Source: Catellatospora vulcania (GTDB lineage: Bacteria > Actinomycetota > Actinomycetes > Mycobacteriales > Micromonosporaceae). Taken from it: 64,000 bases of DNA. The stretch covers positions 186,001-250,000 of the forward strand of contig NZ_WARX01000020.1 in the NCBI RefSeq assembly GCF_009720385.1, read 5' to 3'. A program made the position numbers and the translations under genes. The notes below the pieces were generated by a model. It was not told where the DNA came from and searched no databases. It saw nothing but the letters and a program-made list of their open reading frames with translations. Shown here piece by piece: positions 8,262-15,758 of this stretch (within the stretch, counting starts at the first letter, position 1; each line of letters begins with the position of its first letter).

Positions 8262-8396
8262 GACCCGATTATCGCCCGAACGGATCACCCGCCCACCTGA
8301 ACGATCCCCACCCCGTGACCCATCCCATCCCTTGATCACACCGATCATGTGAACCGCGGGCAGTTTGCCCTGTTTTGGCGCGTCACTTGCGGCGAG

Positions 8397-8456
8397 GATC
8401 GCTGTTTGCGGTCAAACGTGGGGCGTCACCGCATGTTCTGACCGCAAACAGCGATC
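8397..8456. repeat. Interspersed palindromic element C1
   Basis: Perfect 18-bp inverted arms (GATCGCTGTTTGCGGTCA) around a 24-base loop. It is related to element C2 at 63400: both arms end in GTCA, the right arms begin TGAC, and both loops end in GTTC. It lies between the Rrf2 gene start and the tesB end. Confidence 0.8.
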
Positions 8457-8534
8457 TTCGCGGTTCCGCACAGGATCGCCACGGCGGACCGGCCACGCCG
8501 GCGTGGCGGGTGGTGGCGGCGGGGCACGGAGTGG

Positions 8535-9413
8535 TCAGGCGCCGACCGGGCGGAGGAGGCCTTCCTGGGCGGCGCTGGCTATGTGGCGGCCGTCGCGGGT
8601 GAACATGCGGCCGGTGGCGAGGCCGCGGCTGCCGGAGGCGGACGGGCTGGCGCAGTCGTAGAGGAACCACTCGTCGGCGCGGAACGGGCGGTGGAACCAG
8701 AGGGCGTGGTCGAGGCTGGCGCCGATGACGCCGCCGGGGCCCCAGACCTCGCCGTGGACCGACAGCACCGCGTCGAGCAGCGTCAGGTCGGACAGGTAGG
8801 TCAGCGCGCAGGCGTGCAGCAGCGGGTCGTCGGGCAGCTTGCCGTCCAGGCGCATCCATACCCGCTGCAGGGCGTTGGCGCCGCGCTTGCCGGGGCGCAC
8901 CCAGCCGGGCTCGTCGACGTAGCGCACGTCCATGGGGCGGGGAAGGATCTTCCAGATGCCCAGCCGCTCCGGGTACGGCGACAGTCGGTCGGCCATGGTG
9001 GGCAGCTCATCCGGGCCAGGCACGTCCGCAGGGGCCGGGTCGTGGTGGTCGAGGCCTTCCTCGCGCACCTGGAACGACGCCGACATCAGGAAGATCGGCT
9101 TGCCCCGCTGCATCGCCACGGAGCGGCGTACCGAGAAGGAGCGCCCGTCGCGGATCTTCTCCACGTGGTAGTCGATCGGCTCGGCCATGTTGCCGGCGCG
9201 CACGAAGTATCCGTGCAGCGAGTGCACGTGTCGCGACGGGTCGACGGTGCGGCCGCCGGCGACGAGGGCCTGCGCGGCGACCTGGCCGCCGTAGACGCGT
9301 GGGGGCCCGAGCGGCGGGTTCTGGCCCCGGAAGACGAGATCGTCGACCGGGGCCAGGTCCAGCAGCTCGACCAGGCTGTCCACGGCCGCCTGGCCGGTGA
9401 TGGGCTCGCTCAT
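8535..9413 (-). CDS. tesB: Acyl-CoA thioesterase II
   Basis: A 292-residue double-hotdog enzyme that hydrolyses acyl-CoA to free acid and CoA. Family segments visible are FRGQNPPLGPPRVYGGQVAAQAL, the N-terminal hotdog with VHSLHGYFVRAGN, and a C-terminal hotdog with SLDHALWFHRPFRADEWFLYDC, which carries the catalytic Asp region, and SRGLATGRMFTRDG. The length matches TesB. It is the gene after pyk on the same strand (48 bp gap), an order also seen in mycobacteria. Confidence 0.93.
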   Translation of the reverse strand: MSEPITGQAAVDSLVELLDLAPVDDLVFRGQNPPLGPPRVYGGQVAAQALVAGGRTVDPSRHVHSLHGYFVRAGNMAEPIDYHVEKIRDGRSFSVRRSVAMQRGKPIFLMSASFQVREEGLDHHDPAPADVPGPDELPTMADRLSPYPERLGIWKILPRPMDVRYVDEPGWVRPGKRGANALQRVWMRLDGKLPDDPLLHACALTYLSDLTLLDAVLSVHGEVWGPGGVIGASLDHALWFHRPFRADEWFLYDCASPSASGSRGLATGRMFTRDGRHIASAAQEGLLRPVGA

Positions 9414-9461
9414 GCCACTTCCGTTCGCGCGGGCCGAGCGTCGCCCGGCGTCGCGCTCACC

Positions 9462-10919
9462 CTAGCTCTGGGCGGGCGGGGCGGCCTGGGCCAGGGTCTG
9501 CGGCATGGCCAGCGAGCCGAGCTGGTGCACGCGCAGGGTGTTGGTGGAGCCGGGGGTGCCCGGCGGGCTGCCCGCGACGACGACCACGTAGTCGCCGACG
9601 TTGGCCCGGCCGAGGCTGAGCAGGCGCTCGTCCACCTGGCGGAACATGTCGTCGGTGTGGTGCACGAACGGCATCAGGAAGGTCTCCACACCCCAGGCGA
9701 GCGCGAGCTGGTCGCGGACCGCGGGCTCGGGGGTGAAGGCGAGCAGGGGCAGGTCGCAGTGCAGCCGGGCGAGCCGGTGCACGGTGTCACCGGTGACGGT
9801 GAACGCGACCAGGGCCTTGGCGCCGACGGCGCGGGCGATCTGGGAGGCGGCCACGGTGAGCGCGCCGCCGCGGGTCCGCGGGTCGTGCTGCAGGCGCGGC
9901 ACGGAGATCTGCCCGGCCTCGGTGGTCGTGATGATCTTCGCCATGGTGCTGACGGTGAGCACCGGGTACTTGCCGACGCTGGTCTCGCCCGAGAGCATGA
10001 CCGCGTCCGCGCCGTCGAGGACGGCGTTGGCGACGTCGGAGGCCTCGGCGCGGGTGGGCCGCGAGTTCTCGATCATGGAGTCGAGCATCTGCGTGGCCAC
10101 GATGACCGGCTTGGCGTACTCCCGGCCGAGCTGGACGGCGCGCTTCTGCACCAGGGGAACCTGGTCGAGGGGCAGCTCGACGCCGAGGTCGCCGCGGGCG
10201 ACCATGAGGCCGTCGAACGCGTCGGTGATGGCCTCGAGGTTGTCGACCGCCTCGGGCTTCTCGATCTTCGCGATGACCGGGCGGACGACGCCCACCTCGT
10301 GCATGATCGCGTGGACCAGCTTGATGTCCTCGGGAGAGCGCACGAACGACAGTGCGATGAGGTCGACGCCGAGCGCCAGCGCGAAGCGCAGGTCTTCGGC
10401 GTCCTTCTCGGACATGGCGGGCACCGACACGGCCACGTTCGGCAGCGAGACGCCCTTGTTGTTGGAGACCGGCCCGCCCTCGATGACGAGGCAGCGGATG
10501 TCCGGTCCGTTGACGCCGGTCACCTCGACGGCGACCTTGCCGTCATCGATGAGCAGGCGGTCGCCGGCCTTGACCTCGGCCGGCAGCTTCCGATAGGTGC
10601 AGGAGACCCGGTCGGCCGTGCCAAGGATGTCGTCGCTGGTGATGACAACACTGTCACCGGTACGCCACTCGTGGGGGCCGTCCGCGAACTTACCAAGTCT
10701 GATCTTCGGACCCTGCAGGTCGGCCAGCGTCGCCACAGCCTTGCCGGTGGCGGCCGACACCTCACGGACCCGCAGGTAGGCCTGCTCGTGGTCGGCGTGG
10801 GAGCCGTGGCTGAAGTTCATGCGGGCGACGTCCATCCCGGCCTCGACGAGCCCGCGGAGGCGCTCGGGGGACCAGGTGGCAGGTCCGAGAGTACAGACGA
10901 TCTTTGCGCGGCGTGTCAC
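9462..10919 (-). CDS. pyk: Pyruvate kinase
   Basis: About 485 residues; converts phosphoenolpyruvate and ADP to pyruvate and ATP in glycolysis. The N-terminus is TRRAKIVCTLGPATWSPERL; then MNFSHGSHADH, ADLQGPKIRLG, the active-site region VIAKIEKPEAVDNL, MVARGDLGVELPLDQVP and ATQMLDSMIENSRPTRAEASDVANAVLDGADAVMLSGETSVGKYP. The GTG at 10919 gives the conserved N-terminus. A TTG three codons upstream (10928) has a better ribosome site (AGAGGA), so the true start may be there. Confidence 0.95.
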   Translation of the reverse strand: MTRRAKIVCTLGPATWSPERLRGLVEAGMDVARMNFSHGSHADHEQAYLRVREVSAATGKAVATLADLQGPKIRLGKFADGPHEWRTGDSVVITSDDILGTADRVSCTYRKLPAEVKAGDRLLIDDGKVAVEVTGVNGPDIRCLVIEGGPVSNNKGVSLPNVAVSVPAMSEKDAEDLRFALALGVDLIALSFVRSPEDIKLVHAIMHEVGVVRPVIAKIEKPEAVDNLEAITDAFDGLMVARGDLGVELPLDQVPLVQKRAVQLGREYAKPVIVATQMLDSMIENSRPTRAEASDVANAVLDGADAVMLSGETSVGKYPVLTVSTMAKIITTTEAGQISVPRLQHDPRTRGGALTVAASQIARAVGAKALVAFTVTGDTVHRLARLHCDLPLLAFTPEPAVRDQLALAWGVETFLMPFVHHTDDMFRQVDERLLSLGRANVGDYVVVVAGSPPGTPGSTNTLRVHQLGSLAMPQTLAQAAPPAQS

Positions 10920-11049
10920 GACGGGCAAGCCTAGTCCTCTGATGTGACCTAGGTTGCAACGGGGCGTCACCGTCTCGACAAATCCCGGATACACGGGGGA
11001 CACTGACCGATCGTTCAGTGGGCGGAAACGGGACGTTCGACGCGCCCGG

Positions 11050-11940
11050 TCAGCCGCCGAACGCCGCCGCCACCGCGGCCGGGAGCTTCTCGTAAACGCC
11101 CTGGCCAGGGTCGAAACAGGTGCCCGGCACGGGGCGGTGGACGACGATCTCGTCGATGCCCAGCGCGGCGTAGCGGGCCGCGAAGTCGACGAATGCCTGC
11201 ACCGAGTCCAGCGGGTGCTCCCGGGTGAAGCCGGTGAGCAGGATATGCGACAGTTCCGCCGGGTCGCGGTCCTCCGCCGCGCACGCCTTCGCCAGCCCGT
11301 CGAGCTGGCCGGCGATGATGCCGGGCAGCAGCTCGGGGTCGGTCTCGTCGCCCTTGCGGGCCGGGCCGGTGGTGATCCAGGCCTGGCCGTGCCGGGCCGC
11401 CAGGGCGAGCCCGCGCGGGCCGGTGGCCGCGATCGCGAGCGGCACCCGGGGCCGCTGTACGCAGCCGGGGAGCATGCGGGCCTCGTACGCCGAGTAGTGC
11501 TTGCCGTGGTGGGTGGTGTCGCCGTCGGTGAGCAGCCGGTCGAGCAGCGGCACGAACTCCTCGAACCGCTCGGTGCGCTCCGCGGTGGACCAGGGCGCCT
11601 GGCCGAGCACCGAGGCGTCGAAGCCGATCCCGCCCGCGCCGATGCCGACGGTGATCCGCCCGTCCGAGACGTCGTCGAGGGTCATCACGTCCTTGGCCAG
11701 GGTGACCGGGTGCCGGAAGTTGGGCGAAGTGACCATGGTGCCCAGGCGCAGCCGCTCGGTGACGCCGGCGGCGGCGGTCAGCGTGGGCACCGCGCCGAAC
11801 CAGGGGCCGTCGCGGAACGTGCGCCAGGAGAGGTGGTCGTAGGTGTAGGCGGCGTGGAAGCCGAGGTCCTCGGCCTCCCGCCAGATGTGCCGGCCTTCGC
11901 GCCAGGGGTACACGGGCAGGATCAACGCGGAGACTCGCAT
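11050..11940 (-). CDS. LLM-class F420-dependent oxidoreductase
   Basis: A 296-residue luciferase-like (TIM-barrel) enzyme, probably F420- or flavin-dependent. Supporting segments are HIWREAEDLGFHAAYTYDHLSW near the N-terminus, LGTMVTSPNFRHPVTLAKDVMTLDDVSDGRITVGIGAGG (substrate and cofactor region), and RPRVPLAIAATGPRGLALAARHGQAWIT. The substrate is unknown. The ATG at 11940 is preferred to GTG at 11949 because homologues begin MRVSALILPVYPW. The unit ends 47 bp before the pyk leader region on the same strand. Confidence 0.88.
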   Translation of the reverse strand: MRVSALILPVYPWREGRHIWREAEDLGFHAAYTYDHLSWRTFRDGPWFGAVPTLTAAAGVTERLRLGTMVTSPNFRHPVTLAKDVMTLDDVSDGRITVGIGAGGIGFDASVLGQAPWSTAERTERFEEFVPLLDRLLTDGDTTHHGKHYSAYEARMLPGCVQRPRVPLAIAATGPRGLALAARHGQAWITTGPARKGDETDPELLPGIIAGQLDGLAKACAAEDRDPAELSHILLTGFTREHPLDSVQAFVDFAARYAALGIDEIVVHRPVPGTCFDPGQGVYEKLPAAVAAAFGG

Positions 11941-11967
11941 TGCACCCACGCTAGCAGCGCGGGCAGC

Positions 11968-12390
11968 TCACGCGGCCGCTCGGCGGGGCCGGTTGAGCAT
12001 GGCGCTGATCTCGGTGCGGCGCGCGTGGCGCTGGGCCTCGCGCAGCCCGGTGACGTACTCCATGAGTTCGGCCTTGGCCTGCGGGTCGAGGTCGGACTGC
12101 AGGATCGGCGTCATCTCCTCGTCGGATTCGTGGGTTTTCACGTTGGCGGCCGCGGTCAGGGCGTTGACCACGTCGTCGCCGAGCGCCTCGGCGACGCGGC
12201 GCACCGAGCCGACGGTCACCGACTCGCCGCCGTCCCGGATCCAGTCGAAGATCGTCTGCCGGGCGATGCCCGAGTCGCGGGCGAGTTTCGCGACGGACCA
12301 GCCCGGACGGCGGGTCATGCGGCGCAGATACCGACCCCACTCGGTGTCCGGCTGCGCTCTGTCCCCCGCTGCCGCTGATACGTCGCCCAT
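11968..12390 (-). CDS. XRE-type helix-turn-helix DNA-binding protein
   Basis: A 140-residue protein with an HTH at about residues 33-60 (GWSVAKLARDSGIARQTIFDWIRDG) and a following EALGDDVVNAL region, as in Cro/C1 regulators. The charged C-terminal third (LDPQAKAELMEYVTGLREAQRHARRTEIS) looks helical and may dimerise. It is divergent from the ECF sigma operon with about 430 bp between, so it could regulate that region; this is inference from position only. The ATG at 12390 is selected over an upstream GTG. Confidence 0.8.
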   Translation of the reverse strand: MGDVSAAAGDRAQPDTEWGRYLRRMTRRPGWSVAKLARDSGIARQTIFDWIRDGGESVTVGSVRRVAEALGDDVVNALTAAANVKTHESDEEMTPILQSDLDPQAKAELMEYVTGLREAQRHARRTEISAMLNRPRRAAA

Positions 12391-12518
12391 ACCTAACAGG
12401 CTACCGGGGACGTTCGAAACGCTGCCATCAACCACACGTCGTTAACAAGCGACGCATCTATGGGTAATGGCCTCGACGTGGGAAGCGTGATGAGCCGGTC
12501 GACGGTCACCCGTTAGAG

Positions 12519-12546
12519 GGAAATGGTCGTTTCCAAACGTCGTTAC
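12519..12546 (+). promoter_or_regulatory. Candidate ECF-type promoter
   Basis: GGAAAT (12519-12524), 16 bp, CGTTAC (12541-12546). This resembles the GGAAC-N16/17-CGTT pattern used by many ECF sigma factors and lies upstream of the sigma-factor operon, suggesting autoregulation. The leader would be about 270 bases. Confidence 0.45.
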
Positions 12547-12628
12547 TTGCGTCGTGCATGGACGACGGTTACCGTGACCTCCAGCGCCAGAACGACAGAT
12601 CCAGATGACGGTGCGTCGCCCGCAAACA

Positions 12629-12792
12629 ACGTGGTCCGCGCCCGGACCACGTCACCGTCTCGGGGTCGGCCGGCAGGCGCCGCAGCGGCACGCCGCTGCT
12701 CCCCCCTCGCGGTGTGGCCGTCCAAGGCACTGGGCGGCCACACCCGGGCCCGCCGGATCGTGAACCCCGGTCCGGCGGGCCCTCGATCGAGG
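12629..12792 (+). promoter_or_regulatory. Structured leader with three hairpins
   Basis: Three perfect inverted repeats precede the sigma-factor operon: 12629-12652 (10-bp arms ACGTGGTCCG, 4-base loop), 12711-12744 (10-bp arms GGTGTGGCCG, 14-base loop) and 12746-12782 (12-bp arms GGGCCCGCCGGA, 13-base loop). A 12-bp palindrome CCTCGATCGAGG overlaps the end of the last. They lie between the candidate promoter and the mini-ORF ribosome site and could form an attenuation device. Confidence 0.6.
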
Positions 12793-12821
12793 AATCCCCC
12801 CGCAGAAGAGGAGCCACCTAC

Positions 12822-12860
12822 GTGCTCATGACATGCAAGGGCCGGGTGTCGCACGGATGA
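12822..12860 (+). CDS. 12-codon upstream ORF coupled to the sigma factor
   Basis: GTG at 12822 follows AGAGGAG by about 9 bases, the best ribosome site in the region. The ORF encodes VLMTCKGRVSHG and stops at 12860, its TGA overlapping the ATG of the sigma-factor gene as ATGA. The sigma gene has no comparable ribosome site, so its translation probably depends on this mini-ORF. Confidence 0.5.
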   Translation: MLMTCKGRVSHG

Positions 12861-13486
12861 GCCCGACCGTCGTCACGCCGGAAGCCCGCACCGCCTACAC
12901 CGGGTCGGTGCCCGAGGAGCAGTCGTACGTATGGAACCTGGTCGAACGAGCGCAGCAGGGCGACACCGAGGCGTTCGGGAAGATCTACGCGCAGTACGCC
13001 CCCGCGGTCTTCCGATTCATCTACTTCCGGGTCCGGCACAGCCCCACCGCCGAGGACCTGACGTCCGACACCTTCCTGCGCGCCCTCAAGCGCATCGGCA
13101 GTGTGCGCTGGCAGGGCCGCGACTTCGCGGCCTGGCTGATCACCATCGCACGCCACATCGTGGCCGACTACTACAAGTCCGGCCGCTACCGCTTCGAGAT
13201 CAGCGGCGAGGTCCTCGACTTCGACCAGGAGGAGTTCAGCCTCGACGGCGCTCCGGACCGGGTCGCCATGGACCACGTGAACAACCTCGCGCTGCTCGCG
13301 GCGGTCAAGAAGCTCAACCCGTCCCAGCAGCGCTGCATCGCGCTGCGGTTCCTCGTGGGACTGTCCACCGCGGAGACCGCCCAGTCGATGGGCAAGAGCG
13401 AGGGCGCGGTCAAGGCCCTGCAGTGCCGCGCGGTGCGGATGCTCGGCCGCCTGCTGCCCGACGGATTCGCGGAGGGCAGGTCATGA
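12857..13486 (+). CDS. ECF-type RNA polymerase sigma factor
   Basis: A 209-residue group-4 sigma factor. Region 2 is at about residues 25-100 (WNLVERAQQGDTEAFGKIYAQY, FRFIYFRVRHSPTAEDLTSDTFLRALKRI, FAAWLITIARHIVADYYKS); region 4 is at about 140-200 (LNPSQQRCIALRFLVGLSTAETAQSMGKSEGAVKALQCRAVRML). It would direct RNA polymerase to a private promoter set. The ATG at 12857 overlaps the mini-ORF stop, and the stop overlaps the next gene as ATGA. No classical zinc-binding anti-sigma factor is adjacent; one of the downstream small proteins may fill that role. Confidence 0.92.
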   Translation: MSPTVVTPEARTAYTGSVPEEQSYVWNLVERAQQGDTEAFGKIYAQYAPAVFRFIYFRVRHSPTAEDLTSDTFLRALKRIGSVRWQGRDFAAWLITIARHIVADYYKSGRYRFEISGEVLDFDQEEFSLDGAPDRVAMDHVNNLALLAAVKKLNPSQQRCIALRFLVGLSTAETAQSMGKSEGAVKALQCRAVRMLGRLLPDGFAEGRS

Positions 13487-13944
13487 CGGTTTCGACCTCG
13501 TTCCTCTCCCTCTACACGGCGGCGGTGGCCGCGGTGAGCTTCTCCGCCACGCTGTTCCTGATGCGCGACCGGCTGACCCTGGTCGAGGAGGCGAAGTTGA
13601 TCCTGGACCGGGTCGACGACGCCGACGAGCAGTGGTGGGGCGCCGACGAGAGCCCGCAGACCGCGCGTCGGCGCGCGGTGGTGGGCTTCTGGCGCCGCGC
13701 CCTGAACCGGAGCCGACCGGGGGGATCCCGGTGGCGACCCACCGGCCCGGCCGGCGACCCGGTCCCTGCACCCCAGCCGACCGCGGTCGGGCAGGCCTCA
13801 CCGGTACGCCGGCCGGAGGCCGACCCCGAGACCACCGCGTACATCGAGGTGGTGCCGCCCTATCCGGCCGTGGACTACCACGGCAGGCACACCGCGACCG
13901 GGGCGTACCCGCAGGTCCCGTCGACCCGGCAGGCGTACCTGTGA
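13483..13944 (+). CDS. Membrane-anchored protein of unknown function in the ECF operon
   Basis: A 153-residue protein not recognised. Residues 5-25 form one hydrophobic segment (SLYTAAVAAVSFSATLFLM), followed by a charged helix (LTLVEEAKLILDRVDDADEQW), then a long Pro/Arg-rich, probably disordered tail ending in Tyr-containing motifs. Its ATG overlaps the sigma-factor stop and its stop overlaps the next GTG, so all three are translated together. Membrane anchor plus coupling make it a candidate membrane partner of the sigma factor, but no anti-sigma domain is visible. Confidence 0.8.
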   Translation: MTVSTSFLSLYTAAVAAVSFSATLFLMRDRLTLVEEAKLILDRVDDADEQWWGADESPQTARRRAVVGFWRRALNRSRPGGSRWRPTGPAGDPVPAPQPTAVGQASPVRRPEADPETTAYIEVVPPYPAVDYHGRHTATGAYPQVPSTRQAYL

Positions 13945-14258
13945 AACAACGTGCGTGGTGGCGGTGGCTGGCCCGGCTGTGCGACCGGGAGGCCATGCGG
14001 GCCGGGGTGGAGGTCAGCGCGCTGCGCTCGGCGCTGGTCGCCGAGGCCGTGCTCGCCCGGCGGGCCGAGGAACTCGCGCGGCGGGCCTGCCGGGAGCGTG
14101 ACCGCTACCGCGGTGAGGCGGTGGCGCTGCACGCCGAGCTGGCCGCGGTGCGCGACCTCCTTCCCAGCGGGGACGCCCGGTGGCCGGTCTGGACGGCCGA
14201 ACACCGGGGACCGTCCACCGGCGACAGGCCCGACACGAGGGAGCACGCCGGTGTCTGA
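13941..14258 (+). CDS. Small helical protein of unknown function in the ECF operon
   Basis: A 105-residue protein not recognised. It starts VKQRAWWRWLARLCDREAM and then forms an Ala/Arg/Glu-rich helix, probably coiled coil, at about residues 15-75 (LRSALVAEAVLARRAEELARRACRERDRYRGEAVALHAELAAV). The tail is polar. GTG at 13941 overlaps the previous stop (GTGA) and the end overlaps the BldC-like gene by 8 bp. The coiled coil suggests protein-protein contact within this operon. Confidence 0.78.
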   Translation: MKQRAWWRWLARLCDREAMRAGVEVSALRSALVAEAVLARRAEELARRACRERDRYRGEAVALHAELAAVRDLLPSGDARWPVWTAEHRGPSTGDRPDTREHAGV

Positions 14259-14589
14259 AGCCCCCACGCCCGTCCCCCGCCTGCCCGCACACGTGCGCGA
14301 GGTGGCGGTGCGCGCGTACGACGGCGACGAGCTGACCCCGCGGCTGGTGACGACGCTGGCCGCCGTCTACGCCGCGGGGCTGCGCGACGGGGCCGGCGTG
14401 CGCGTCGGCCGCCGCGACATGATGACCCCGGCCGAGGTGCTGGCACTGCTGCCGGTGGACCGCAAGACCGTCAAGCGCTGGGCCGACCGCGGCCTGCTGC
14501 GTGTCACCCGCACCGCCGGCGGGCACCGCCGGTATCTGCGCGAGGACGTCGCCGCTCTGCTGGTCAAGCACGGCTGGGTGCCACGCTGA
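14251..14589 (+). CDS. BldC-like MerR-type DNA-binding protein
   Basis: A 112-residue protein whose C-terminal half is a BldC-type winged helix (residues about 58-108): MTPAEVLALLPVDRKTVKRW, ADRGLLRVTRTAGGHRRY, then LREDVAALL. BldC is a small developmental regulator in streptomycetes that binds DNA cooperatively; this protein adds about 55 N-terminal residues. It starts with GTG at 14251, overlapping the previous gene by 8 bp. Encoding a BldC-like protein in an ECF sigma operon suggests a combined regulatory unit, perhaps developmental (inference). Confidence 0.85.
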   Translation: MSEAPTPVPRLPAHVREVAVRAYDGDELTPRLVTTLAAVYAAGLRDGAGVRVGRRDMMTPAEVLALLPVDRKTVKRWADRGLLRVTRTAGGHRRYLREDVAALLVKHGWVPR

Positions 14590-14600
14590 AGGAGTGGGTC

Positions 14601-14744
14601 ATGGCAACGTTGCTCTATCGCCGCAGGCACGGCCACACGCGGTTGCTGGGAATGCTGCTGCTGTTCGCCGAGGGCGTGATCTTCGGATTGGGCGTGTTCG
14701 TCTCGTTCGGAGTGTTCACGACCATGCTCGCCCTGGTTCATTGA
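14601..14744 (+). CDS. 47-residue membrane mini-protein
   Basis: ATG at 14601 follows AAGGAG by about 8 bases, 11 bp after the BldC-like gene. The product is a basic N-terminus (MATLLYRRRHGHTR) followed by a single long hydrophobic span of about 30 residues (LLGMLLLFAEGVIFGLGVFV and on), ending in VH. It is too short for standard ORF cut-offs, but the ribosome site, codon use and operon position support it. The function is unknown; it is the last gene of the operon. Confidence 0.7.
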   Translation: MATLLYRRRHGHTRLLGMLLLFAEGVIFGLGVFVSFGVFTTMLALVH

Positions 14745-15138
14745 TCAACACACAGTGATCGAGAACTACCCTGCGTAGTCTATTTTTGAAGGCAACTGCC
14801 CGATTCGATGTAACACCTCGTTAATGTGCATCGATGTCCGCTCACGCAGTCACTCACGGTGACGCACGGATCATCCGTTCATACGTTGTGATATCCGCAT
14901 TTTTAGACGTACCGTGCACGTGCGAATTGCAACATGCGTCTTCTTTGAATCGGTGATGTCCTCAGCGCCCGGAACCGATACGTCCGGATGATGGCGGGCT
15001 GACCTGCAGTCCACAATTCGGCGTCGTAAGTGAATTCGCTCTGTGTTACTAGCGCATCGGCGTCACTGGAGGCACGCTGAGTGTTCGTTCATTCGGCGCG
15101 TGCGCCCGGACGCCCGGCGGTCCCGGAAGGGAAGACAG
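14745..15138. other. AT-richer non-coding region after the ECF operon
   Basis: About 390 bases with no convincing gene and clearly lower GC than its surroundings (for example CTATTTTTGAAGG and CGCATTTTTAGACG). It probably holds the promoter of the membrane-protein gene at 15139. No terminator hairpin or named RNA could be recognised. Confidence 0.5.
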
Positions 15139-15681
15139 GTGATTGTCAAAGTCAAGAGCGGGGCTTTCTGGCTGTCGATTGTCGGCCTCTCCCTGGTCCT
15201 GGTCCTGGCGGCGTATCTCGTCGTCTGGCCGGCCGGCCAGGGAGTGAGTCGCGAGACCAGCGTGCTGGCCAGGGTGATAGCCGCGACGGCGATCGGTGTG
15301 GTGCTCATGCTCGCCGGCGCGGTGGCGCTGTCCAACCAGCATCTCGTGAACAAGTTGCACGAGGCGGAGACCCGGCAGCTGGCCCGTGACCACCAGCGCG
15401 GCGAGCACATGCGCATCGTGATCACGGCGCTGAGCGACATCGTCCAGCAGCTCGCCCAGTACGGCAAGACCCTGGAGGAGGCGGCCGGACGGGCCGTCAG
15501 CGGTGAGACTCCGCAGCTGCACGTGCGCGAGGACCTCGGCAAGCTCAGCGCGATGGTGGAGCTGCTGCGCGAGGACCAGGAGGAGCTGTTCGAGGTCGTG
15601 ACCCGGATGCAGGCCGACAATGTCACGGTCCTGCCGGTGCGCCGGGGCGACCCGAAGAGTCGCGGACCCGCCAGCCGCTGA
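15139..15681 (+). CDS. Two-pass membrane protein with coiled-coil cytoplasmic domain
   Basis: A 180-residue protein not assigned to a family. Two hydrophobic segments (about 9-32 FWLSIVGLSLVLVLAAYLVV and 43-65 RVIAATAIGVVLMLAGAVAL) are joined by a short loop. A soluble helical region follows (KLHEAETRQLARDHQ, DIVQQLAQYGKTLEEAAGRA, KLSAMVELLREDQEELFEVV), likely coiled coil. GTG at 15139 is chosen because GGAAGGGAAG precedes it; upstream starts would add a basic, non-conserved-looking stretch. It may be a small membrane scaffold or sensor. Confidence 0.8.
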   Translation: MIVKVKSGAFWLSIVGLSLVLVLAAYLVVWPAGQGVSRETSVLARVIAATAIGVVLMLAGAVALSNQHLVNKLHEAETRQLARDHQRGEHMRIVITALSDIVQQLAQYGKTLEEAAGRAVSGETPQLHVREDLGKLSAMVELLREDQEELFEVVTRMQADNVTVLPVRRGDPKSRGPASR

Positions 15682-15700
15682 GGCCACCCGGCCGCAAGCG

Positions 15701-15753
15701 AAAGGAAGGGCGCCTTCCACATCGGAATCCGATGTGGAAGGCGCCCTTCCTTT
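15701..15753. terminator. Long bidirectional terminator palindrome
   Basis: A perfect 26-bp inverted repeat with a single central base, containing AAAGGAAGGGCGCCTTCC. It lies between the convergent membrane-protein and gltD genes and ends in TTT on both strands. Palindromes with AAGGAAGGGC tips are, to my knowledge, common 3' elements in Micromonosporaceae. Confidence 0.85.
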
Positions 15754-15758
15754 GTCTG

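Noticed and set aside
8583-10934. 783-codon open frame opposite tesB and pyk
   Set aside because: Shadow of two well-recognised genes; low-complexity translation and no ribosome site.
12931-13482. Frame overlapping the sigma-factor gene that continues into the 13483 gene
   Set aside because: Only the part after ATG 13483 is real; upstream it is an alternative frame of the sigma factor.
15701-15753. Element of the interspersed palindrome families
   Set aside because: Different sequence with no GATC-type tip; it fits a bidirectional terminator between convergent genes.
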